From an uncultured Saprospiraceae bacterium (lineage in GTDB: Bacteria > Bacteroidota > Bacteroidia > Chitinophagales > Saprospiraceae): a stretch of DNA of 8,252 nt. Positions 1-6,132 of this stretch are shown one piece after another. The translations under genes and the position numbers were made by a program. The stretch spans positions 1 through 8,252 of the forward strand of contig CALLAG010000236.1 in NCBI GenBank assembly GCA_938002705.1, written 5' to 3'. Every line of letters starts with the position of its first letter. Position 1 is the stretch's first letter. The notes under the pieces are model-generated. The model was not told the DNA's origin. It ran no database searches and was given only the letters and a program-made list of their open reading frames with translations.

Positions 1-1
1 A

Positions 2-826
2 GCAAGCCCATCACAGACTCAAGCAGAGCATGCCGTTCATTTTTGGAATTTTTCTTCAGGCAATATTGTAGAAAGAAATGAAATCTACAATTGCGATAGA
101 GGAATAGGTTTCGGGTTAGGTAGCAGTCCTAACGAAGGTGGCATCATCAGAAATAATATGATATATAATGACGGTACGGGCACATATGACGATGTTGGTA
201 TTGGCTTAGAATCTTCTCCCGGAACTAAAGTCTACAATAACACTATACACATTCAATATCAAAATGCCATCGAATATCGATTTGTAGAGACCACCAATGT
301 GGATATAGCTAACAACTTGACCAATAAACCGATAAGGTCTCGTAATGATGGTGAGGCCACATTGACAACCAATTATACCTCGGCCTTAGACAATTGGTTT
401 GCCAATCTTACAGAAGGTAATTTACGATTAGCATATGATAGTAATGAGATAATAGATCAAGGAACTCCACTTACAGAAATAACTGTAGATATAGATAAGG
501 AACTTAGGAATATAGGGACTGATCTTGATATCGGTGCAGATGAGTATACAGAGCTTATTAGTTCTTATAGTGCTATAGAATCGACTATGGGTACGAATGT
601 TTTTCCTAATCCCGCAAGTGAAAAAGTAACTATACAATCGAATGAAGATTTTATTTCTGAAATTAAGATTTATGATCTCTTAGGAAATATGCTTAGCTCT
701 TACAAGGATCTTAATTCCGCAAGAATGTCAATTGATATTATTGATTGGCAAGCTGGCATCTACATCTGCAATATTATAAATACAAATCATAAATCAGAAT
801 CACAGGTATTTACTATTATCAAATAA
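2..826 (+). CDS. Secreted parallel beta-helix protein with T9SS type A sorting domain (3' part)
   Basis: The reading frame is open from base 2 to the TAA at 824-826, so 274 C-terminal residues are visible and the true start lies before the window; the in-frame ATG at 158 falls inside the repeat region and is not a credible start. The first ~125 visible residues carry Asn-rich, irregular repeats of the parallel beta-helix kind (IVERNEIYN, GIIRNNMIYN, TKVYNNTIH, VDIANNLTN), where asparagines would stack at turns. The helix region ends at about base 547 with DIGADEY, the usual closing motif of beta-helix/choice-of-anchor Q proteins. From about 602 a C-terminal domain begins with FPNPASEKVTI and continues with IKIYDLLGNML and QAGIYIC, the pattern of a T9SS type A sorting domain. 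The protein is therefore probably exported by Sec, moved across the outer membrane by T9SS and attached or released. The substrate is unknown; beta-helix folds often bind or cleave polysaccharide, but no catalytic residues can be assigned here. Confidence 0.85.
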   Translation, partial: ASPSQTQAEHAVHFWNFSSGNIVERNEIYNCDRGIGFGLGSSPNEGGIIRNNMIYNDGTGTYDDVGIGLESSPGTKVYNNTIHIQYQNAIEYRFVETTNVDIANNLTNKPIRSRNDGEATLTTNYTSALDNWFANLTEGNLRLAYDSNEIIDQGTPLTEITVDIDKELRNIGTDLDIGADEYTELISSYSAIESTMGTNVFPNPASEKVTIQSNEDFISEIKIYDLLGNMLSSYKDLNSARMSIDIIDWQAGIYICNIINTNHKSESQVFTIIK

Positions 827-908
827 ATAGTTGTTACATGTCCTATTATCCTACATCTATCTGAGGTAATCTATAACTGATATTATAAAAAGTAGACATG
901 TACTGTAT

Positions 909-943
909 AAAAAAGTGGATATGATCTATGACCATATCCACTT
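909..943. terminator. Bidirectional intrinsic terminator between convergent genes
   Basis: An 11-bp perfect inverted repeat, AAGTGGATATG at 913-923 and CATATCCACTT at 933-943, encloses a 9-nt loop. On the minus strand the stem runs straight into six T residues (complement of 909-914), which makes it a good terminator for the surface-protein gene ending at 978. On the plus strand it is followed by an AT-rich tail (AATTATTTATTT), so it can also stop transcription from the beta-helix gene ending at 826. Its place in a 151-bp gap between convergent stop codons fits this dual role. No other feature is evident in the gap. Confidence 0.85.
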
Positions 944-977
944 AATTATTTATTTCTAAAAACTACTTATCTACCTA

Positions 978-3900
978 TCAATGTGATACTAATAGTTTTC
1001 TCATTGTTACCTTATTTTCTGATCTCAACTGGACCAAATACAGACCTGGAGCAAAGTCAGAAACATTGATTTCGCTTCTACTATCAGAACTGACCTGTCT
1101 GTTGTATACCTGCTGACCATTAACTGAAATGATGGACAATTCTATAGTTCTATTATCCAGAGATTCTACATCTATTGTCACATATTGTGAGGCAGGATTT
1201 GGCATCACAGTAATATTAGATAAGAAGTCTATCTCATTGACATTAGTTGTACCTGATACTGAATAAGAAAATTCACTATTACATCCTTTATCATCAGTAA
1301 CTACAGCTATGTAATCTCCCCTCTCTAGGTTATCAATAGTAGGCCCTGAAGCGCCATTACTCCACTGTATATCGTAATTACCATTACCACCCACTACATC
1401 TAATGTTATGCTACCGTTAGAAGTCCCCGCTGCTGTAGGTACAACATCTGCTGTAGCTTCTATAGCATCTGGTTCTGATACTGTGTAAGTCTCTATCAAC
1501 TTATTCCCTATTGCATCTGTTACTTCAAATTGATAATCACCGGCTGGTAGATCAATTAAGCTACTTGTATTATCTGCAGTGTTCTGTGTTGTACCATTCC
1601 AATTATAACTAAAATCTGACAATCCACCAATTACAGTCACTTTTACAAATCCGTTCTCATCACCGAAGCAAGTCACGTCTTCTATTTGAGCAGATAACTG
1701 CATCGCTATGTAAGCAAGTACCTCCTCACAATCTGTAGTCGTACCACAGTCATTAGTAGAAGTTAAGCATACATTATAGTAACCCGATGATGCATAAGTA
1801 TGAGAAGGACTCTCCTCAGTCGATGTCATCCCATCACCGAAATCCCATAGATAAGATGTTACTTCTCCTTCCGTCTCATTGACAAAATCTATAGTATTAT
1901 CGTCAGATGAATATATAAATTCTGCATTAGCTATATCGTCGAGATCTGCTTGTACTTCTATAGAACTCTGAACTGCACATCCTTCCTCTGATATGACCGT
2001 CGCAGTATATACACCAGCAGAACTAACCATTATATCTTCAGAGTTAGATATCACGGTACCACTAGCATCAGACCATGATACAGATGCACCTTGTACAGAT
2101 ACTGTAAGATCAATGTTAGATGAAGGATTATTACAATCTAATAGAGATGGTGGTGCAATAGAGATATTAGGTAGAGCAACTACCTCTGCAGATACTACTC
2201 GAGACTCAGCACATCCAGTGATAGAGTTAGTCACTGTGACTTGTATGTCAGCGGATGCAGATACATCTAAGCAGTCCTGAGAACCTACCATCTGATTGCC
2301 TATCATCCACACCACAGTCTCATTAGCATTAGCTACTCTATCTAAGCATATCTGTCCTAACTCATTAGCACAAAAGCTTGTATTATCTGCGACTTGAAAT
2401 TCTGGAGCTGCTAAACTCTCCACAGCCACTGTACTCGATACTGTACACCCATTGTCATCAGTTAACTGTGCCATGACATTACCTGAATCCGATACATCTA
2501 CACAATTCTGAGTAGATATCGCATTACCGTTAAGAAACCACTGTACTGAAGAAGAAGCATTTACATCTACACAAAAAGTAGAAGAACTTCCTGCACAAAA
2601 ACTTTCATTACCCACTACAGTTAATTCTGGTAGCCCTATCGCTTCTACAAATGCACTTGCTACCATGCCACATCCTGAATTGGTGTTCATTACTTCTAAG
2701 TTGTAAGTACCTTGGGATGATACCGTAATATCTTGCATTGTAGGATCGGACATTATCTGACCATCTTGGGTAGTCCACATATAAGTTACAGTCATATCAG
2801 AAGTGGATCCTGCTCCACTTACCACGGCTGTTGTGCTGTTACAATCTATTTGTCCCGTTGCTGAAGCAGCAGCAGTAGGTGTTGTGTAATCCTCTCCTAC
2901 GTAGACTTGCTCTGTCGTCGTACAGTTAGTCACCATATCCCTTACTTCTAATGTATAAGTTCCTACGGAATCTACTTGTGCTTGGTACCCAGTATCAACA
3001 GGAACATAAGCAGGATCAAACCAGTAATATTCTATATTATTACCTGTAGCTGAGCTGTCTGCAGTTACATAGACTGGGCTGTTAAGACAATTAAATAATC
3101 CTAACACTTCAGTATCTGCTTCAGGACCGTCAGTCTCGAATATATCGAATGTTACATTGTCTTCGCAACCATTGAAGTCTCTTATTGTAACTTCATAATA
3201 GCCCGGATCTAAATCTATAAATTCTTCAGAAGTCTCAAAGTCTTCAAATATGTATAGGAAAGGATAAGCTCCTCCATCAACATCAAACTCTACCATTCCC
3301 ATACCTTGACCACACTCTGCATGAGTCAACTCATAGAATGGCTCTATAATGTCTGGCTGATCAATAAAGTAATTTTCTTGATGCTCACATCCACTATCGT
3401 TATCTATTACAGTTAATTCATATTCTCCAGAAGTGAGATTTTCTATCAGTGGAGTATCATCTCCATTACTCCATTGGTATTCGAAGTCTCCTGACCCTCC
3501 TTCTACATCAACTTCTATATATGCCGTAGCATCTCCATTACATAAGATTGTTCCTTGTCCTACAAATTCTATTTCGAAAATGTTATTGTTATTAACCTCG
3601 ATAGGTCCCATCTCCACCTCGTATCCGTTACCATCTGTCAATGTCACATAGTAGTCTCCTGGTTCGAGATCAAAGATGTCTTCTGTCGTAGCTCCATTAG
3701 ACCAAGCGAAATCTACTTCGTCATGTCCTCCGACTAATGTAAAATCTATAGAAGAAGCCTCACAATCAGTATCAGAAACTTCCCATGTGGAATTCCACAT
3801 CTGAAAACTTCCGGCTAACCAAGACTCCCATTCGCTTTCGCTTGCTTGACCTATCTCTCTTACATCACCATTAGGTGATACACCGTATAGCGTAGGCCAA

Positions 3901-4352
3901 TAAGCGATACTATAATCAGTTCTTACATCCGCTGCTTCTCCAGCAGGGGGATTTAGTATAGGATAATCTACACCAGCGGTCCAGTCTCCTAATGATGTAG
4001 GATTATGACCTCCAGAATCTGTACATCCAGATGGACCGTATATGCATGGCTGTGATGTATTAGAATCTGCTTCTAACATGAACACCATGGCAACATCTTC
4101 GCCATCTGGGCCAAGTTCTCCATATACATCCTCAAGCGTACCTCCCTGATGATAACTCCAACATGGCGGACACCATGACGCCGAAAAGTCAAGAACGACA
4201 GACTTTCCTTGGTCTAGATAATCGTATAAATCATGAGTAGTACCATTGATATCATCGATACTAAAATTGGGAGCTTGAGCTCCGTTTGCTAATTGTCCCG
4301 AGAGGGAAAATGAAAGTGTGCAAAAAAGAAAAATAGGTATTAGTTGTTTCAT
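978..4352 (-). CDS. Large T9SS-exported surface protein: thioredoxin domain, SprB/Ig-like repeats, PKD, sorting domain
   Basis: This 1124-residue protein starts with a signal peptide (MKQLIPIFLFCTLSFSLSGQ, cleavage probably near residue 19-20). Residues ~21-185 form a TlpA/redoxin-like thioredoxin fold with active site W60-C-P-P-C64 and a cis-proline-type WPT at 152-154; an insertion carries a second Cys pair, C103 and C110. SprB-like repeats follow at ~197-254, 271-332 and 347-405, each with the WSNG / L.PG.Y.VT..D.NGC pattern, though the third lacks WSNG. Residues ~415-800 are Ig-like domains, including two tandem four-Cys units. A PKD domain lies at ~811-880 (WDFGDG at 836-841), then two more SprB-like repeats at ~890-960 and 968-1033. 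A T9SS type A sorting domain ends the protein (~1046-1124, VMPNPASQYVTI, then APGLYLVQL). It is expected to be on the cell surface or secreted, perhaps with thiol-disulfide activity; that activity is inferred only from CxxC. It may have its own promoter in the 40-bp gap after ffh. Adhesion or gliding is possible from the SprB-like repeats but unproven. Confidence 0.9.
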   Translation of the reverse strand: MKQLIPIFLFCTLSFSLSGQLANGAQAPNFSIDDINGTTHDLYDYLDQGKSVVLDFSASWCPPCWSYHQGGTLEDVYGELGPDGEDVAMVFMLEADSNTSQPCIYGPSGCTDSGGHNPTSLGDWTAGVDYPILNPPAGEAADVRTDYSIAYWPTLYGVSPNGDVREIGQASESEWESWLAGSFQMWNSTWEVSDTDCEASSIDFTLVGGHDEVDFAWSNGATTEDIFDLEPGDYYVTLTDGNGYEVEMGPIEVNNNNIFEIEFVGQGTILCNGDATAYIEVDVEGGSGDFEYQWSNGDDTPLIENLTSGEYELTVIDNDSGCEHQENYFIDQPDIIEPFYELTHAECGQGMGMVEFDVDGGAYPFLYIFEDFETSEEFIDLDPGYYEVTIRDFNGCEDNVTFDIFETDGPEADTEVLGLFNCLNSPVYVTADSSATGNNIEYYWFDPAYVPVDTGYQAQVDSVGTYTLEVRDMVTNCTTTEQVYVGEDYTTPTAAASATGQIDCNSTTAVVSGAGSTSDMTVTYMWTTQDGQIMSDPTMQDITVSSQGTYNLEVMNTNSGCGMVASAFVEAIGLPELTVVGNESFCAGSSSTFCVDVNASSSVQWFLNGNAISTQNCVDVSDSGNVMAQLTDDNGCTVSSTVAVESLAAPEFQVADNTSFCANELGQICLDRVANANETVVWMIGNQMVGSQDCLDVSASADIQVTVTNSITGCAESRVVSAEVVALPNISIAPPSLLDCNNPSSNIDLTVSVQGASVSWSDASGTVISNSEDIMVSSAGVYTATVISEEGCAVQSSIEVQADLDDIANAEFIYSSDDNTIDFVNETEGEVTSYLWDFGDGMTSTEESPSHTYASSGYYNVCLTSTNDCGTTTDCEEVLAYIAMQLSAQIEDVTCFGDENGFVKVTVIGGLSDFSYNWNGTTQNTADNTSSLIDLPAGDYQFEVTDAIGNKLIETYTVSEPDAIEATADVVPTAAGTSNGSITLDVVGGNGNYDIQWSNGASGPTIDNLERGDYIAVVTDDKGCNSEFSYSVSGTTNVNEIDFLSNITVMPNPASQYVTIDVESLDNRTIELSIISVNGQQVYNRQVSSDSRSEINVSDFAPGLYLVQLRSENKVTMRKLLVSH
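1254..1682 (-). repeat. Two C-terminal SprB-like repeats
   Basis: These are coding repeats in the large surface protein, residues ~891-1033. The two units share the layout of a short strand, GG...Y.WNG or GGNGNYDIQWSNG, then a turn ending LPAGDY or LERGDY and a closing VTD. They resemble the three repeats near the N-terminus of the same protein but are separated from them by the Ig-like block and the PKD domain. Confidence 0.7.
2178..2633 (-). repeat. Tandem pair of four-cysteine Ig-like domains
   Basis: Residues ~574-725 of the large surface protein contain two consecutive units with matching cysteine layouts. Unit 1 has C586, C594, C617 and C636; unit 2 has C661, C669, C694 and C714. The spacing is C-x7-C-x22-C-x18-C and C-x7-C-x24-C-x19-C. 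Both share a SFCA start, a C.D. strand, a central VQW or VVW tryptophan, and a (N/D)C(V/L)DVS segment. Outside the cell these cysteines are likely to form two disulfides per unit. The neighbouring Ig-like units mostly carry one pair each (C504/C561 and C740/C792). Confidence 0.75.
3138..3764 (-). repeat. Three N-terminal SprB-like repeats
   Basis: Residues ~197-405 of the large surface protein, directly after the thioredoxin domain. Each unit starts with a Cys (C197, C271, C347), passes through GG.......W(S)NG or an equivalent, and has a turn of the form LEPGDYYVTL, LTSGEYELTV or LDPGYYEVTI. Units 2 and 3 close with a second Cys (C322, C396), suggesting one disulfide per repeat; unit 1 lacks the second Cys. 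SprB is the gliding adhesin of Flavobacterium in which this repeat was first named; the resemblance is at repeat level only. Confidence 0.75.
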
Positions 4353-4368
4353 ATAAGTTAGTTTTAAC

Positions 4369-4376
4369 CGAATATA
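4369..4376 (-). promoter_or_regulatory. Candidate -7 box for the large surface-protein gene
   Basis: On the minus strand the 40-bp gap between ffh and the surface-protein gene contains TATATTCG, one base different from the Bacteroidota -7 consensus TAnnTTTG. It ends 16 nt before the start codon, which would give a very short leader. No TTG-type -33 element is visible at the expected distance, so the call is weak. The gap has no hairpin terminator for ffh, so read-through from ffh is also possible. Confidence 0.35.
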
Positions 4377-4392
4377 TGAAATAAAAATAAAT

Positions 4393-5730
4393 CTACATAC
4401 CCTTCATTCCCTTAAATTTTTCCATCATTTGATTCATACCTTGGCCTTTGGACATCATATGCATCATTTTACGCATCTGATCGAATTGCTTGATAAACAT
4501 ATTTATGTCATGAATACTCTTGCCACATCCTTTCGCAATTCTTTTCTTACGGGACATATTAAGTACTTCTGGGGAAGCTCTTTCTTCAGGAGTCATAGAT
4601 AATATGATGGATTCAACTTTAGAAAAAGCACTATCATCTATATCCAAATTCTTAAGCTTATTCATACCCGGTATCATACCGAGGAGTGACTTAAGGTCAC
4701 CCATCTTCTTAATCTGATTAAGTTGTCCTAAGAAATCATTAAAGTCAAACTTGTTTTTCTTGATTTTCTTCTCTAATCGCTTAGCTTCTTTCTCGTCGAT
4801 CTGTTCTTGTGCCTTCTCTACAAATGATACGATATCACCCATGCCTAAGATACGTGAAGCCATCCTCTCAGGATGGAATACATCCAGTTCATCTAACTTC
4901 TCTCCAGTACTGGCAAATTTGATAGGTTTACCGACTGTGTATTTTACTGATAGTGCTGCTCCACCTCGCGTATCACCGTCCAACTTAGTCAAGACAACAC
5001 CGTCATAATCTATTCTATCATTAAAGGCAGCAGCTGTATTAACTGCATCCTGTCCCGTCATAGAATCTACGACGAATAAAGTCTCCGTAGGAGTGATCGC
5101 TTCCTTGATATTAGCGATCTCGGTCATCATCTCTTCGTCGACAGAAAGACGACCAGCTGTATCGACGATAACAACACTGTAATTATTCTTCTGAGCATGA
5201 GCGATAGCATTACCTGCGATATCTACAGGATTAGTATTACCTTCTTCTTTATATATGTCTACTCCTATACTTTCCGCAAGGACTGACAACTGATTGATAG
5301 CGGCTGGTCTGTAGACATCACATGCAACTACGAGAACCTTCATGTTCTTCTTTTCCTTAAGGTACTTGGATAACTTACCTGTAAATGTCGTCTTACCAGA
5401 ACCTTGTAGTCCAGCTATAAGGACTACTCCGGGCTTACCTTTGACATTTATACCAACGGTCTGACCTCCCATAAGTGAGACCATTTCGTCCATGACGATT
5501 TTGACCATAAGGTCTCCTGGCTTCACGGACTTTAAGATGTTACGTGATCCTAATGCCTCTTGCTTGACCTTATCAGTGAATTCTTTAGCTATCTTATAGT
5601 TAACATCAGCAGCTACGAGTGCTCTTCTGATTTCCTTTATAGATTGTGCTACGTTAATCTCGGTTAGCTTACCAGTCCCCGCAAGACCCTTGAATGCTAC
5701 ATCTAACTTATCACTGAGTGTATTGAACAT
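4393..5730 (-). CDS. ffh: Signal recognition particle protein Ffh (SRP54)
   Basis: Ffh binds the SRP RNA and hydrophobic signal sequences of nascent proteins and, through GTP-dependent pairing with FtsY, brings ribosomes to the inner-membrane translocon. The 445-residue length is normal. The N domain covers ~1-95. The G domain shows P-loop GLQGSGKTT (107-115), DVYRPAA (138-144), DTAGR (190-194), TKLDGDTRGG (248-257) and the closing STGEKLDELDVF (274-285). The M domain (~325-445) is Met-rich, with GMIPGMNKL, SMTPEERASPEVLN and the RNA-binding SRKKRIAKGCG (393-403), followed by FDQMRKMMHMM. All key residues are present. ATG at 5728-5730 is the natural start, since MFNTLSDKL is a standard Ffh N-terminus. 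The SRP RNA gene is not recognisable in this window. A candidate promoter lies about 230 bp upstream. Confidence 0.98.
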   Translation of the reverse strand: MFNTLSDKLDVAFKGLAGTGKLTEINVAQSIKEIRRALVAADVNYKIAKEFTDKVKQEALGSRNILKSVKPGDLMVKIVMDEMVSLMGGQTVGINVKGKPGVVLIAGLQGSGKTTFTGKLSKYLKEKKNMKVLVVACDVYRPAAINQLSVLAESIGVDIYKEEGNTNPVDIAGNAIAHAQKNNYSVVIVDTAGRLSVDEEMMTEIANIKEAITPTETLFVVDSMTGQDAVNTAAAFNDRIDYDGVVLTKLDGDTRGGAALSVKYTVGKPIKFASTGEKLDELDVFHPERMASRILGMGDIVSFVEKAQEQIDEKEAKRLEKKIKKNKFDFNDFLGQLNQIKKMGDLKSLLGMIPGMNKLKNLDIDDSAFSKVESIILSMTPEERASPEVLNMSRKKRIAKGCGKSIHDINMFIKQFDQMRKMMHMMSKGQGMNQMMEKFKGMKGM

Positions 5731-5773
5731 GCCTATTTATTGTAGATTGATATAATTAACATTGAACCAGAAT

Positions 5774-5799
5774 TATAGGATAGAAAAATCTATCTTATA
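5774..5799. repeat. Inverted repeat in the ffh upstream region
   Basis: TATAGGATAG at 5774-5783 and CTATCTTATA at 5790-5799 pair over ten positions with one imperfect pair (G-U in plus-strand RNA, A-C in minus-strand RNA) around a 6-nt loop, AAAAAT. It starts 44 nt before the ffh start codon and would sit in the ffh leader. There is no T tract after it in either direction, so it does not look like an intrinsic terminator. Confidence 0.5.
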
Positions 5800-5883
5800 T
5801 CAGACGATTGATCATTAAGCTTACTTGATTTATAATTGTAGCCAACTTAAATAGATACCAATGTCTGAGATAACCTCGACAAA

Positions 5884-5900
5884 TCATTGATATTCAATGA
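5884..5900. repeat. Short perfect palindrome
   Basis: TCATTGA at 5884-5890 and TCAATGA at 5894-5900 are exact reverse complements separated by TAT. The 17-bp symmetric site could be a protein-binding operator or a small RNA hairpin; the 3-nt loop is tight for a hairpin. No partner copy was noticed elsewhere in the window. Confidence 0.45.
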
Positions 5901-5962
5901 CTTCATCTACCTATTAGGCAACTTATGCATTCTTATAATGAATAAGCTGGGTCGAATAATTG

Positions 5963-5970
5963 CAAATGTA
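5963..5970 (-). promoter_or_regulatory. Candidate -7 box for ffh
   Basis: On the minus strand this reads TACATTTG, a full match to the Bacteroidota TAnnTTTG -7 element, followed by CA. The nearest upstream TTG (complement of 5997-5999) is 26 nt away, longer than the usual spacing of about 17-23, so the -33 element is uncertain. Transcription would start near 5955, giving an unusually long leader of about 225 nt before ffh. Confidence 0.5.
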
Positions 5971-5973
5971 GAA

Positions 5974-6009
5974 ATAATAGGTTTTTATTGTATGTACAAT
6001 CCCTATTAT
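5974..6009. repeat. Nested inverted repeat next to the ffh promoter candidate
   Basis: An outer pair, ATAATAGG at 5974-5981 and CCTATTAT at 6002-6009, is perfect over 8 bp. Inside it lies a second perfect pair, ATTGTA (5987-5992) and TACAAT (5995-6000), around TG. The inner and outer stems are offset by TTTTT on one side and one C on the other. On the minus strand the whole element sits 3 nt upstream of the TACATTTG box, over the -33 region, which suggests an operator or a structured element. Confidence 0.5.
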
Positions 6010-6088
6010 AGCTGAAGAATCACAACTATTAACTTGTTATAACCCTTAAAAAGCAGATACAGTTCTTACGCAATCCTATTAAAATATT

Positions 6089-6096
6089 TAGTTTCG
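6089..6096 (+). promoter_or_regulatory. Candidate -7 box for the CHAP-rlmH-rhomboid cluster
   Basis: TAGTTTCG differs from TAnnTTTG at one base, the same T-to-C change seen in the boxes at 4369-4376 and 7952-7959. It ends 36 nt before the GTG start of the CHAP gene. No TTG-type -33 element is visible at normal spacing. Confidence 0.35.
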
Positions 6097-6132
6097 TATT
6101 ATATAAATACTTAATATCTCTATTTTTATACT

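Larger units (their letters stand above)
5731..6132. other. 402-bp divergent intergenic region, AT-rich, structured, no convincing gene
   Basis: The gap separates divergent ffh and the CHAP gene. It holds three inverted repeats (5774-5799, 5884-5900, 5974-6009), a minus-strand -7 box candidate at 5963-5970 and a plus-strand one at 6089-6096. The longest ATG-started frame I found is a 19-codon minus-strand frame at 5847-5906 (MKSLNINDLSRLSQTLVSI), without a good ribosome binding site. I looked for the GGAAGGAAGCAGC core of bacterial SRP RNA and for tRNA-like sequence and saw neither. If the minus-strand box is used, ffh has a leader of about 225 nt. Confidence 0.6.

Noticed and set aside
428..637. 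Minus-strand open frame of 69 codons
   Set aside because: It lies fully inside the beta-helix/T9SS gene, on the other strand, and its product (rich in Ile, Tyr, Cys) has no recognisable feature; it is a by-product of the AT-rich coding sequence.
1993..2280. Plus-strand open frame of 95 codons inside the large surface-protein gene
   Set aside because: It is antisense to the Ig-like repeats, and its composition reflects the reverse complement of Ser/Thr/Val-rich repeats. There is no promoter or start signal.
3433..3737. Two overlapping plus-strand frames of 72 and 60 codons
   Set aside because: Both are antisense to the SprB-like repeats, overlap each other, and show no family resemblance.
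4543..4551. GCG in place of GSG in the Ffh RNA-binding motif (RIAKGCG)
   Set aside because: At first it looked like a change at an SRP RNA contact, but E. coli Ffh, as I recall it, also has GCG, so it is normal variation.
4520..5008. Plus-strand frames of 65 and 85 codons within ffh
   Set aside because: They are antisense to strongly conserved Ffh G- and M-domain sequence, so the minus-strand reading accounts for the open frames.
5731..6132. SRP RNA, tRNA or CRISPR array in the intergenic gap
   Set aside because: No GGAAGGAAGCAGC core, no tRNA cloverleaf pattern and no regularly spaced direct repeats are visible; the inverted repeats are short and AT-rich.
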